Assembly: GCF_000203795.2 (NCBI RefSeq)
Contig: NW_006281104.1
Span: 681,993-745,992, forward strand
DNA: 64,000 nucleotides
Source of the DNA: Batrachochytrium dendrobatidis JAM81
Lineage: Eukaryota; Chytridiomycota; Chytridiomycetes; Rhizophydiales
Direction of reading: 5' to 3'
Translations under genes and position numbers: made by a program
In this document: positions 13,673 to 25,768 of the stretch, piece by piece
How the letters are laid out: the number at the start of each line of letters is the position of its first letter
How positions within the stretch are numbered: the first letter of the stretch is position 1
Notes under the pieces: model-generated
Databases searched by the model: none
What the model was told of the DNA's origin: nothing
The model's input: only the letters and a program-made list of their open reading frames with translations

Positions 13673-14394
13673 TCATAATACTCCAAATACACCTTTACTC
13701 TCTTTGGTTTTCAATTCTTCCTGAACTTCACTCAAATACAAATAATCTGCTGCATCCAAGATGTTGTTGCGTTGCTCAATTGTCATTGACGCACGAGACA
13801 AGAGTCCAAGTTTTTCTAGATTTCTCTAATATCATTCGAATAATAAATGAATGTTACTATGGTATAGAATAACACTTGGAAATTCAATGTTTGTAACTAG
13901 CAGCCAATTGTCGAGATAGAGTTGGATTTACAGATCTGGTTATGCATCTATATGCTTACCTGCTGAATGTCCATACATTTCATCAGTCGCTCATTCTCCT
14001 TGAAACAAGTAGTTCCAATCCATGCTCTATATGCACAACTTTTGTATTCGAATGCCAGATCAGCACAGTTGGCACTGGCTGCATTTTCCAACTGTTTTTT
14101 TGAAGCCGAGGTGGAGGATTTGATGGCAGCTTGCGCTTCATTTGACTGATTGCTGATGTAGTCCCATAACAGCTTGCGCTCTTCTGGTGTTTTGGGTGCT
14201 TCTTTCAGTGGGTACCATGGATTTTTCCATGCATCGTCAGAGATGGGTTCAGGCACTGGAATGTTGGAGAGAGGGTTTACATTGACAGAACTTGACTCGT
14301 GTGATGTGCTAGGAAGTTGATTTGATGGCTCACTGGTGCTGGATCTTAGCCATTGCATCCAAGTGATTTGCTGGGGTTGACTGTCTGATCCCAT
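13673..14394 (-). CDS. Twin CX9C (CHCH-type) mitochondrial protein
   Basis: Two exons, 14394-13960 and 13825-13673, give about 195 residues. The core holds two spaced cysteine pairs, CADLAFEYKSC and CFKENERLMKC, each exactly C-x9-C. This is the helix-turn-helix fold of intermembrane-space proteins imported by the MIA40 relay. Before it lies a Ser-rich region and a block WKNPWYPLKEAPKTPEERK; after it comes a helical tail (RNLEKLGLLSRASMT). Many such proteins assist respiratory-chain assembly. I cannot say which family member this is. No clear N-terminal presequence is seen, as expected for the MIA route. Confidence 0.72.
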
Positions 14395-14514
14395 TTGATG
14401 TTTTTAGTGTCCAGTTTACCAATTGGAATGGAAAAAGCGAATCGCTAAACTTTTACATTTTCTTGTAGATTAAAATCAAATCAAATTCCATGTGGCATAT
14501 CATTGCTAGTCTTG

Positions 14515-14784
14515 CAGTTGTATTCACATGGATGAACTATTAGAGTTTTAAGAGCACAATACTGTCAAATGAGATTGACTGTTTATCATTCATCTTTTTC
14601 CTCCGTGACCATTCTTGTATAAAAACACTAGACATTCAAACCTGTCCCAATATATTCCACATCCTTGACATTTCTTCAACTCTCTTGAACTTGAGCGCAT
14701 CTAATATTAGAATACAACAGAGCTTGTTCAATGCCATGGTTGTGCGTAAAGTCAATGTCTCCATGTTACGTGAATATCGTCTTG
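14515..14784. mobile_element. Degraded short TIR element
   Basis: The left end CAGTTGTATTCACATGG and right end TTACGTGAATATCGTCTTG match the terminal repeats of the family described at 60707-61353. An internal block (CTTGAACTTGAGCGCATC..., about 14688-14725) also matches. It is about 270 bp and non-coding, between the CX9C gene start and the MPC1 3' end. Confidence 0.6.
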
Positions 14785-14984
14785 AAACGGTAATTCATTT
14801 AAAGATACTATGAGCCTATATCGATTTCACTGGTACGACAGGCGTCGATGAAGGTGCAGTAATTGCAAGAGCCTCTTTTTCTGCCTGTTCCTTTCCACCC
14901 ATACTATTCAAATATGTTTAAACTTTAGTCAAAAACTCGAATAGTATCAAATGTAGGTTTAGATTAAAGACCAAAAGAAATGGT

Positions 14985-15936
14985 CTACGTCAGAACAGGA
15001 TCAAGCCAAATAAAACTCAACTGGTAGTAGTTGTAGTACCGATATCCTTGGAGAATCTGCGCAGATTCATTGACAACATGAACCATCAGCAAAAGATAGT
15101 TACGAGGCTGAACTTGCCATGCAAATCGCATAAACAGCAGAGAATATAGAGAGAGTGCTGAATCAATAGATATGCAAGATTAAAATAAGTATAATGTCAA
15201 AAACAAGGTTGGGATATCGTTACACAATAAAGCATATCAATTGGATGAAGCTTACCTCCAGTCATCTTGCCACTAATAAACTCGGGTGACTTTTGAGTAT
15301 CGGCAATGGCGGCAAGCGGAAGCCCCCAATTTGCGACTGGTCCCCAGAAATGCTAAATAATTCAAGCACAGATTGATGAGATACAGTTGGTATATAAATT
15401 GGATAAAAGATCATTTAGATCCACCAACAGTTCGTTTATAATATGTAGATCTAGCCAAGACCAGACTATGGATTGTCTAAAATCCAACTCAATACACTGT
15501 AGCCTATCAAACGAGCTGATAAGAGACTATAAACCACCCCTGTCAAACGCAATATGCATATCATGAGAGGCATGGTGCTGCATAGAGATGAAAGTAGATG
15601 CTTAAACCCTTCCTACCAATATCATACCCATCAGTGAACTGAATCGTACAGAATCAAGTATCCAAACACACAGTCATTGTATAAGCTACCAAACACATTT
15701 TGTGAATATAGTTGTCTTACCGTACTAGAAACAAAACATTCAGGTCGAAGAGTTGGTCGAGTATAACGCAACAAGTTGATAAATCATTCAGGTATATCAA
15801 GAGTTGATTAACATGAGTAATGATGCTGCTTGCACATGTGTTCAAGTCTCAAATAATAAAAAATACACCTCATCAGATAGGATCTGAAATCCTTGCTCTG
15901 GATATACTGAAAAAGGCGGCCTGCAGCGGTTGCCAT
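14985..15936 (-). CDS. MPC1: Mitochondrial pyruvate carrier subunit MPC1
   Basis: This is an inner-membrane subunit of the heteromeric mitochondrial pyruvate carrier. The exons are 15936-15869, a 4-nt microexon 15724-15721 (TACG), 15352-15256 and 15157-14985, giving about 113 residues, the normal size. The sequence begins [20 protein letters not shown]. The diagnostic block [20 protein letters not shown] spans three exons: AG from exon 1, T-ACG from the microexon, then CAT from exon 3. Without the microexon the frame is lost. The rest ([40 protein letters not shown]) matches MPC1 closely. The gene is divergent from the 16111 gene with about 175 bp between starts. Confidence 0.93.
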
Positions 15937-16021
15937 TATTGCAGATAGGACGTGATAATCAAGTACAAGAGATTTGCTAGACTAAAGACTCGAAAAACAT
16001 GACAATTGCACAACAGCATAG

Positions 16022-16030
16022 ATCACGTGT
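16022..16030. promoter_or_regulatory. ATCACGTGT palindrome in a divergent promoter
   Basis: This E-box-like site (CACGTG core) sits between the divergent starts of MPC1 (15936) and the 16111 gene. It is one of several ATCACGTG sites in upstream regions of this window, and such a core fits a CBF1-type bHLH factor. Confidence 0.45.
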
Positions 16031-16110
16031 GTTGATGTATAAATACGCTGTTGTAATTGATGTTTTATTAGTTATTTGACAAGACTCGAGGGATTCTGAA
16101 GTAGTTTGAA

Positions 16111-16809
16111 ATGGGTTCATCTGGGTCTAAAATAGCAGGACGAGCAGCAGAAACTGGTGCTGGAACAGTCAAAAGACAGTTGGGAGCCACTCCATCCACA
16201 TATATTCCATCCAATAATTCAGTATTGGCAGCTAGGGCTCAGCAACAAACTGCATCTGACAGTGACTACAGTATGAAAATAGCAGAGCAACAAAAAATAG
16301 ACGGGGATGAGCAAAAGGAGCATCAAAAGATGGTAGATGCGTTCCATCAGCTGCATGCAACAGTGGATAAGCGAGCAATCCCTACTATTGGATATTCCAA
16401 GGTACAGCTAATTTTATAATTTAATACGAGTGATTGAAGCTTGAGGCAGATCTAATGTGCTGATATATATTGCTAGCACAATGAGATGTTGAATATTTTG
16501 CACAAGCGACAAAGCTCGGATGCAGTAAATAGGTTGTCAGAGCAAGCCAGAGAAAAGATAAGACAGGAGCAAAAGGAACACAAGGCATCTATTATGTCTA
16601 TTTATCGCATGCTCAAGACTAGACACTCTGGTGCGAGTAATGTTCCATGGAACACCGATCAGGCAAGAGCAGATCTAGGATGGAGAAATGGATCTGGCAG
16701 CGAAGAGATTCAAGCAATGATAAAATACTACAATACAGCTGAACCTATTATGCTAGCAGGAGAGGGATCAGAAGTGGTCGAGGCAGTATGGGTAAAGCCC
16801 AAGTATTAG
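16111..16809 (+). CDS. Hypothetical protein with possible N-myristoylation signal
   Basis: Two exons, 16111-16401 and 16477-16809, join in phase (IGYSK then HNEMLNILHKRQ) for about 207 residues. The N-terminus MGSSGSKIAGRA fits the MGxxxS consensus for N-myristoylation, suggesting membrane attachment; this is inference only. The remainder is charged and helical (EQQKIDGDEQKEHQKM, EQAREKIRQEQKEHK), with a block HSGASNVPWNTDQARADLGW. I do not recognise the family. Its TAG stop coincides with the first bases of a degraded TIR element that begins at 16807. Confidence 0.6.
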
Positions 16810-17211
16810 TCGTATCCACATAAAATGAAGCACTAAATAAAGATGCCAAAGTACATGAACAGTTTCATGACATGACTAGTGCCAGATTTACTGGACAGGG
16901 TTGTGCTCTTTAAACAAATGCTCAAAGTTGCTGGTATTTCTCGTGATGATCGACATGAAATAACAGTTGCATTACTGCAATCGTTGTTTACTTGAACTAG
17001 AACGCGAGTTTAAGATTAGGATACAACAGATGAGTTTGTCGAGTCAACTCAATACCTAGATTGCAGTGTATGATTACCAAAAACTATAGTTTGATTGTAT
17101 AATGAGCGTTTCATTTGAAAAACAATTGATTTCTAGTCAGTATAACGAGTGTTTGACGGTTGTTTATCCCAGATTCCCGAGTGCAAATTCCATTTTATAC
17201 AAATGCGGCTA
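16807..17211. mobile_element. Degraded TIR element between the 16111 gene and aldolase
   Basis: The left end TAGTCGTATCCACATAAAAT aligns with CAGCCCTATTCACGCAAAAT of the 60707 copy, and the match continues through CACTAAATAA and TTTACTGGACAG. An internal block (AGAACGCGAGTTTAAGATTA) and the right end ACAAATGCGGCTA also match. It is non-coding. It fills the space up to about 110 bp before the aldolase start. Confidence 0.65.
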
Positions 17212-17319
17212 TAAATAACTGAACAAGTTTGTATGTATCCACGTGATTTGTGGTTGGTCAAAAGCCTGAATTTGGTATTGGATTTGTCATCACAACGACC
17301 TAATCCAACATCTATCGAC

Positions 17320-18965
17320 ATGGTTCTCCAATACGCTGCCCCTGAGAAATTCCGAAAAGAGCTCGCCGAGACTGCTCGTGCTATTGTTGCTCCTGGAAAG
17401 GGAATTCTTGCTGCTGATGAGTCCACTGGCACCATTGGTAATGCATTTCATCATCAACTTGGTATTCTGTTCTGATCTAATCTTTGAATAATGGTATTGT
17501 AGGAAAGCGATTTGGTCCTATCAAGGTAGAGAATGTTGAAGAGAACCGCAGAATGTATCGTGAGCTGCTCTTCACTGCTGGTGCTGGTAAGTGACTATGC
17601 GATTTATTTTAGGATTGTGTGCAATAGATGCGTTTTAGCCATCATCTGCCTCTGGCTCTCTTTCTGTTCTTGGTTGTTTAATGGACATATCAATCATGAC
17701 AGGACTTGTGAGATCACCTATTCACCAGTCTCTCTAACGACCCTTGATTCCAATGAATTTGCAATACTCTTTTGGACTGATTAATTTATCCTTTTGGACA
17801 TTTTTAATAGAACTTTCCCAATACCTCGGCGGTGCCATTCTTTTCGAGGAAACTCTTTTCCAGAAAACTGCCGCCGGAAAGCCCTTTGCTGAGCTTCTCA
17901 AAGAGCACGGTATTGCTGTTGGCATTAAAGTTGACAAGGTAATTCCCTAGAATTTACATTGCATTGTTTTGCCGTCATTGATGTTTTGTGATGCTAGGGT
18001 ACTGTTGAACTGTCTGGAACTAATGGCGAGACGACTACCACTGGTCTTGACGGCATGGCAGAGCGTTGCCAGAAATACTACCAGGCTGGTGCTCGGTTTG
18101 CCAAGTGGCGATCTGTTCTCAAGATCGGCCCAGGAATGCCTTCATATCTGTCCGTGATTGAAAATGCCAACGTTCTTGCTCGCTACGCTTCCATCTGCCA
18201 GCAAAACGGTCTTTGCCCTATTGTTGAGCCTGAGATCCTTATGGATGGTGATCATGATCTTGAGACTGCCGTTGAGGCAGCCCAGACTGTTCTTGCAGCT
18301 GTCTACAAGGTATGTCATTTGCGATCCATCAAGACTATCAATGTGTTGGATATTTATTGTATTGTATTATAATAGGCTCTTGCCGATCATAAGGTTTTCC
18401 TCGAGGGTACACTGCTCAAGCCCAACATGGTAATATTATTTGTCGATAGATTGTGACTGTTTATAATACTAGTGATGGTCCAATTGCTCATATTTCAATC
18501 TAGGTCTGCCCTGGTGCTGACTGCAAAACCAAGTACTCTCCCGCCGACATTGCTCGTGCTACTGTCACTGTTCTCCGCCGCACTGTTCCTGCTGCTGTTC
18601 CTGGCATCACTTTCCTCTCTGGTGGTCAATCTGAGGAAGAAGCCACTGTTCACCTCAATGAGATGAACAAAGTCCCTGAAGTTCGTCCATGGGCTCTTAC
18701 TTTCTCTTATGGCCGTGCTCTTCAAGCAACTGTTCTCAAGGTCTGGGCTGGAAAGACTGAAAACATTCCTGCTGCACAAAAAGCTCTCCTTGTCCGTGCC
18801 AAGGCCAACTCTGAGGCTGCTCTTGGAAAATACAAGGGCGATGCTGCTGGCACTGGTGCTACTGAAAGCCTCTATGTCAAGGTATTTGCCTTGACTCTAA
18901 GTTGTAATCTATATTCCATGATTCTAACTTTTAAATGCAATCAATAATAGGACTACAAATACTAA
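17320..18965 (+). CDS. Class I fructose-bisphosphate aldolase
   Basis: This enzyme cleaves fructose-1,6-bisphosphate to DHAP and glyceraldehyde-3-phosphate in glycolysis, using a lysine Schiff base. Seven exons (17320-17437, 17503-17586, 17811-17938, 17998-18309, 18376-18429, 18504-18881, 18951-18965) give 362 residues, the class I length. Class I hallmarks are [18 protein letters not shown] near residue 30, the region [18 protein letters not shown], the Schiff-base lysine in LLKPNMV, and a C-terminal tyrosine (KDYKY). Zinc-binding class II signatures are absent. Most ascomycetes and basidiomycetes use class II, so the animal-type enzyme is worth noting. The last exon is only 15 nt. Confidence 0.96.
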
Positions 18966-19387
18966 ATCAGCATCTCATCCTTTGTTTCACTAAACCCTTG
19001 CATAAAGTGTCGAGTAAAATGATTTAGTTCAATTCATTATTATCTTGTTTCTGCTGTTGAGTATATGGATAGACTTTCTATTATTAAGCGTGGATTTCAT
19101 TTCTAAGCAAAATCCAGTTGATTGCTTTGGACAATTGCATAAATATAAGATAGTTTGACCCTATTGTTGACAGCTGTGAAGATCTTGTCAGTTAATGCGT
19201 GACAACTCCGCCATTGTTAATGGGATTTGGCCAATAGTGTTTCTTTCTCCATTCATCAATAGTTCTGGTAGAATTCACATTCTAGTATCATCTACATTCT
19301 AGCATTTCTCTTTCTATCACTCCTACTTGACCTTGTGTATCATTCTATCAACAAGCAGTTCAACTTTGAACTTTTCATTATTCAGTC
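18966..19387. other. Intergenic region between aldolase and F-BAR gene
   Basis: This contains the aldolase 3' flank and the presumed promoter of the F-BAR gene. I see no ORF or clear repeat. Confidence 0.4.
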
Positions 19388-21620
19388 ATGACAGATGCAT
19401 CGACTCCTAAGCCCTCCTTCTCCACTTGCTTTTGGGTAAGTTGTAGCTGTTTTGGGTCTACGAGTTGTCTAGTGCAACACATCATTCTCTAGAATAAATG
19501 ATGCCAGTCTGGGGCTTGAATAAGCTTTACATTTCAAATCCTAACTCGTGCCTGCTTATTTCTTGCTCATGATTGGATTTTAACCCACACATAGGGTGAC
19601 CAAAATAAAGGTCTCGAGGTTCTTTTGGTCCGTATGAAGCAGGGAAAACATTTGAGTGAAGAGATCCACGCCATGCTAAAAGAACGCTCTAGTATGGAAG
19701 AAGACTATGGAAAACGGCTATCTAAACTAGCCAAAACGTTTAATCCAAAGGATGAACTTGGGTAAGTACTTTGATGTTCTACAATTGCTTTAATCTGTAC
19801 ATCACAATAAAGATCTGATGCTGTGGTTTGGGTTTAGAACACTGAGAGAGTCTCTGGACATTGTGAGGACTGAGCTAGAACGCTCAGCAAGAGCTCATTT
19901 GGATCTAGCAAACGAGCTGCGAATAAAACTCGAAAAACCACTACAAGAGTTTATCACTAGCCAAAGCGCACTTCGTAAAAACGTAACACATTTGGTTTGA
20001 TCATCTATTTCATCATCCTCGCACTAATGCAATCACCGTGTTTATAGCATTCGCGGATTTTGGAAAAGCATTTATCAAACAAAGCTGCACAGGAAGCTTA
20101 TGTCACCAAACACAAGGAGCGATACGAAACACGATCGCTGGAAGTGTCTCAGCTTCATCTTATGACTCGTCAGCCTCTTGCTGCAAAAGAAGCTGAAAAG
20201 GTTCGTATAAAACATGAAAAGATGTTTGCTCTTTCTAAACAGTCTGAGCAAGATTACCGCTCTGGTGTAGACAAATACGGAGATATTCATCGCATTTGGC
20301 AAGCCGATATGACCGCTGCTTGTTTGGAATATCAAAAAATGGAGGAAGATCGGTTTCAGTTTATTAGAGGAAACATATGGAACTACACAAACTTTATCAG
20401 CGGTATGTGTGTGGCCGACGATGAGGGGTGTGAACGGATTCGAGTATCACTGGAAAAATGTGACTTTGAAAAGGATTTGTCGCTGTTTATTGAGCGCAAT
20501 TCTACAGGATCATATATTCCAAGTAAGTGAGCGCCATGCCATGAATGTATTCAGTCGTTGCGGTGTTTGGGCTGACTTGAATCTACTAAATTGACACTGT
20601 GACTGTCTATGCTGATAGAACCAATGCAGTATATTCCGTTTATGGACGGACGCGACTTGAATGGTACTGTTGAAGGAAATGCAAAAAGTACTTTTGTAAC
20701 TCCAGAGTATGTGCCATCACTTCAGCCAAATTCCAACAATTCGTCCACAACCAATCGTCCTTCATCTATTTTGGGTGTACTCAGCAATATCAGTGCGAGC
20801 TTTACAAGTGCCAGACATTCCAGCACTCACTCATCCAATCCAAACGTGAGTACTGGAGCACAATATTTTCGATCAGACAAGCCCACATCTGCTTCAACAA
20901 ATGATTGTACTACAAATGCTTTATATGAGAGTGGTCCTGTTGGAAGCGATAATGGGTTACCTCACGCTCGATATGGCAGCAGCTCAAATGCTAGTTTAAA
21001 TCTCCCCCCTAGCGTTCCCATATATGATCCTGCAGCAGCTGCTTATGACAATCCTCACACACAGCTTGCTCACATGCAAATTGACGAACGGGGAAAAGAT
21101 ACACATGGCAATGGCGTTCCTGGCTTACTATCGGATACCACTCCTGGTAATCCATTTTTACATATGGGCGGGGTTCCAGTCCTTTCTGGTGGACTTGGAC
21201 CTACTCATGGCGATCAAAGCTTTCACTACAATCCCTTTGATGTTCCCGAAAGTGTTCAGGTTCTTTTCTCAGGTAAAACCACCGTGGATTTGGAATGCCA
21301 TTGTTGTGACTGTTTGAATTTGAATTTAAAAACATACACTTATACTTTGAGCTGATGGTATTCCTAGTACGTGCACTTTATGACTACGATTCTGGTTCAC
21401 CAGAGGAGCTCACTGTACTCAAGGGTCAAGTGATTCCTGTAATTGCCACGCATGAAGATGGGTAAGGACTTGATTATCTTTGAATCAGTAAACAGTCTCG
21501 ATCATTCATACCTTTATTGAAACCCGGTGTCTATTTAGATGGTGGGAAGGACTCGGATCTGACGACGGTCGTCGACGAAAAGGATTATTTCCAAGTAATT
21601 TCACTGAAACCGTATCATAA
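19388..21620 (+). CDS. F-BAR and SH3 domain protein (CDC15/HOF1/PSTPIP-like)
   Basis: This is a membrane-curving F-BAR adaptor of the cytokinesis/actin type. Six introns join exons 19388-19435, 19595-19761, 19838-19982, 20048-20522, 20619-21272, 21368-21461 and 21539-21620, for about 554 residues. The N-terminal F-BAR (FWGDQNKGLEVLLVRMKQGK, EERSSMEEDYGKRLSKLAK-like helix, coiled segments to about residue 280) is followed by a Ser/Asn-rich linker. A C-terminal SH3 domain follows (VRALYDYDSGSPEELTVLKG, GWWEGLGSDDGRRRKGLFPS, NFTE). The SH3 is split by a phase-2 intron just before the WW pair. By analogy it would link the membrane to actin regulators at division sites. The exact orthologue is not assigned. 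Confidence 0.88.
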
Positions 21621-22150
21621 ATGCATGTGTGCCAACTCATTGATTGTGTCTACCAGCAGTCTCGGTTATTTCAAAACACATATGTCATCTTTATTGCTCA
21701 ACGTATTCCCCTTTGTGCATACATTCAAGGGTTTGCCTTGTTTCTATTTTTAGTTGGGGTTTAAATAAAAGGTTGATATCTACCTCACGGGGTTTCAAAC
21801 GGCAATAGATTCAATGCTGCAATTAGCCCAACACGTTGATGGCAAGCAACACAGCAGTTTTAAAAATGAAATCATGATTGACATTCAAACAATAGGAACA
21901 CACTACCGACTCAATAACCGTTTGTCAATATTGAATAGCCGTATAGGGCAATTCATTTTATTGAATGACGTAAAACATTGCTTTAGCGTCAACATGCCAT
22001 GACCTATCCTTGTTTTTAGTCAGTGTACTGAATTAAATATTCTTTCAAGGTAAAAGTCAAAAAGTATGCCTAGTATCATTTATTAGTAAATTATCTCAAA
22101 AAGGTTACAACGACTATGTAGACCCTTTCAGACCCTCTAGTTGTATTGCT
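21621..22150. other. Convergent intergenic region
   Basis: This separates the 3' ends of the F-BAR (+) and kelch (-) genes. Short ORFs here are spurious. I see nothing else. Confidence 0.4.
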
Positions 22151-25100
22151 TCAAATTGCAATAGATCCAACACTATCATTCTTGTCCATCTCTTGATTTA
22201 ACAGATACGACCGAAATCCCAAATCTAGTACCCACAAGTCATTGAATACTTGAATACCATTGAATCCACCATAAAGAACAATTCGGTGATCCATAAGAAC
22301 GGCCGAGTGGTATCCTCTACCAGATGGAGCGACGCGCTGTTTTCGTGGCTCGGAGTTGGAAGCAGCGGGTACCGAATTATGATGTGTGGCAGGCATCACA
22401 GACGACTCCAAAGGAGGTTTTTTGGAAAGTAATTCAGTTGCTGGTATGCCTTCAGTCTTTGCATTGACTACAAGAGAAGAATCGGCCTGTGTCGGACTCT
22501 CGGCAGACGGTGCAGCTCCTGGAAAAGTTGCAGATACAACCGATTTAGGTGTGGCAGACGTCGATTCAGTTTCATTCAAACTGCTGCCATGAACGGCAGT
22601 AGTATTGAGTTTTTCAAACGGTTTCGACTGAGATTTGATCTCCATCTCGGTAGGATTGGAAGATCCCACAGGGTTAGCATTACGAGTAGCTTTAGAAACA
22701 GACTGTACTGATCTAGATGCATGCTGAATCCATTTGCGCTGCACAACCGTATCATCCATCCAAAACATACTTCGAACATCCAACACTCTGATATCTTTCG
22801 AGTACTTGACACCATCGTGTCCACCAACAACCACAAGGAATGGACCTACAGCAATTGCAGAGTGAGCCAGACGAGCGACCGACATGGATGAATTTCCACC
22901 TCCAACAGTCATACTGCTCCCACGAGTTATATGGCGTGTCCAGTGCATGGTATCCATATGCAGCGACCACACATCGGAGAAACATTCGCGAGCATCCGAT
23001 CCACCATAAATCACCAACTGACGGTTGAATAATGTCGCAGTATGGTATCCTCTAGCAGTAGGCACACCTTTGCTAGCAGTGTTTGATTCATTCTTTCCAC
23101 TTGTACTACTATTTGGTGTAGGTACAGTGTTGGATACAGCAGCAGGGATAGTAGGTATAATTGTCCACTCCAAAATTGGCTCTTTACTATACACGTCCAA
23201 GTTGGCTAGACCACTCAGTCTCCAAACGTCCGTCAAAGCACGGGCACCGTCACCACCACCATAGACATAAAAGCAGTCGTTGTAGACCCATGACACATGT
23301 GCACGACGTGTGCGTGGACGAACTGGCTCATTATGCAAGCCTTTTCCCTGTGTCGATCCAATAATTAATGGATGAATCCATTGAAAGGTTCTGGTATCCA
23401 GTATCGCCACATCGTCAAAATAGGTTGGGCCATCTCCGCCTGCAATAAACTACAATCAGCGACAATACATAAACCATATAGTGCAATACCAACACAATGC
23501 TATTGCATACCTCCAAATATGATTAAAAAGTCTTTATACGAGGCAGCAGAATGAGCTCGCCTTGCAAGAGGTTTTTTCCCAAATGTAGAGCGCACTTGCC
23601 ACTCCATTGTACTCGGATCAAACGACATGATCGTATCTCTACATTCTGTGTCATTGCATCCACCAAACACAAACATGACATCATTGATAAGTGTCGCTGT
23701 GTGGGACCGTGTCGGTAAGGGATGAGTGGATTTTGTAGACACTGATGGAGAGGGTTGATGCAGACCTTGAGTCAACGTGGATGAAGCATCAGAATAAGTC
23801 AGAGAGCAAGCAGGAGTGGGGGATACAACGAATGGCTGCAGTTTGGTCCATCTCATGGCCATTGGAGATCCTCGGGGAATAGAAAGACTCGGAATGCTTA
23901 AAATGGGCCGAATGTCTATAAACGGCACCAGACATACAGGCGAAGCGACTCGATCGGGAGATTCTGGCAGCTCGGGTGTGGGGAGCGGAGATGCATCAAC
24001 AGCCTTTGATGATCGCGACCGAGTTCTAGCGATAGTGTTGCGAGAAAGTGTTTTTGAAGCAGGAGAAGATGTAGTAGACTCATTTACTGATATAGATGAC
24101 ATGGATTCCTGACATTCTTCGGGATCCAAATCAAGAGCAGTCATCAAAGGGTATAAAGCGCAAGGTTCATGTGTTGCCGATTGCTGTTGGCTGTTGATAT
24201 ACTGGGTAGGCCCACTGATTGCATTTGTTACAGAGGATGCCTTTGACTTGAACAGTTTTGAAAAAGGCGAACGCTGTTGTGGTTGAACCAACACAATGGG
24301 CGGGTCAGAAGTTGGCTGTTGTGTTGGTTTCACTAGCAGGGAATGAGGAACCGATTCATGTTGATCAGAAAATGGAATATTATTATACACACCCATTGGC
24401 GTAGTCTCCAAGTATTTCAACCGACTAGAATCTGCTGCAGAGGTAGTTCTGGTAGATTGCATGGAAGAAGCTGAAGTCATGGAAGCTGCAACAGTAAAGG
24501 GTGAAAGTATTGTATGTGAAGTCGAAACTGAAGTTTGGATATTTGGTTGCAAGGCGGCTGTGTGATATGGTTGGTTACCGTCACAAGCTAAAACTTCGGA
24601 AAATCCATAATGGTTTGGAGTGCTACTGGAAGCCTGAACAGGGATGGTCTGCTTGTAGTGAGACTGTGGAAAATCAGTTGCAGAGTAGTCTGTATGTTGG
24701 ACTATACCAGCTGCGGAGGGTTTAGCACTGTAAAGGGTATGGTATTCAGGTGAGGTGGAGGGATGCGTCGTGGATGTATACTGTTTCGAGATTCCCATCG
24801 TGTCTTTTGCAAGTGGGATTGATATGGGTGCGTTGGATGGATTGCTGATGTTCATAAACCCCTTGGATGCACTACTCTGAGGGGTAGTAATGGATGGTTT
24901 GGGATGTTTATTATGAGAAAACAGATTCCATCTGCCCAAACTTCTAATACTGGCTTTACTAGATATAGTGGACTGCTCGCTCGTATTGGCAAAAGTATCC
25001 GTTTGGATACGATGAGCAGATAAACCACTGCTTGTGTTGCTATTGTTACTGACAGTGCTGATTGGAGAGTCGGAAATAAGCGATGGTATAACAGCATGGT

Positions 25101-25709
25101 ATATATTTTCAGCATCTACTGTAACCAACGACTACAAAGCAGTCGGTATGATTGTAAACATCAAACTGTTAGCAATGGTGCAGGATCAGAAAAGATTCAT
25201 AAACTATTGAGTGTCATGGCCCGCAGTCTAGAAATCAAGGCCGAGTGGGAATAGGTTGACAATTCAAGTCATTACAAGATCCATTTAGTATGTAAGCTCA
25301 AGTTCGGTTGCCAACACTCCCATCCTCACTGTTCTATTCCCAAACAAGTCTAGTATGATACCAAGAGCTCAGTTGGAATATAAACTAGCCTTTTATGCAT
25401 GACTTTCGTCATGCTATTGGTAAAATTACTGGTTTTACTAATGACTAAAACCAGCTGATTATAAATTACAGCATTATCTACCTTGTTCACAAAACCATCC
25501 GTAGCAGGTGTTTCTTTGACAGCATTAGTCGTGTCTGCAGAAGCATAGCCACTTGCAAGTGCACATGGACTTGCACCAGTGGCTAGTGACGTAGATCGGA
25601 AAGGCACTCCATTAAATTGCATGGAAACAAGATGGTGCTGGCTGCGATGAACAGGGCTAGATGGTGGCGATTGGGGAGTGGTCAAGGGAGTGTTCGAATG
25701 TACATGCAT
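22151..25709 (-). CDS. Large kelch-repeat protein
   Basis: Three exons, 25709-25482, 25131-23511 and 23439-22151, give about 1045 residues. The first half is Ser/Pro/Thr-rich and probably disordered. From about residue 535 there are kelch beta-propeller repeats: RSHTATLINDVMFVFGG, RRAHSAASYKDFLIIFGG, RRAHVSWVYNDCFYVYGG, ARGYHTATLFNRQLVIYGGS, RLAHSAIAVGPFLVVVGG and GRGYHSAVLMDHRIVLYGGF. An inserted low-complexity stretch separates the last two repeats. The intron between exons 2 and 3 falls inside the second repeat. Fungal kelch proteins of this shape (TEA1-like, KEL1-like) work in polarity, but no coiled-coil tail confirms that here. A TIR element sits about 60 bp upstream of the ATG. Confidence 0.85.
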
Positions 25710-25768
25710 TTGTTATTGAGGGGTAAGTTGAGTAGACTAGTAATGGTCGTACTGTTGCTTAGATATTC

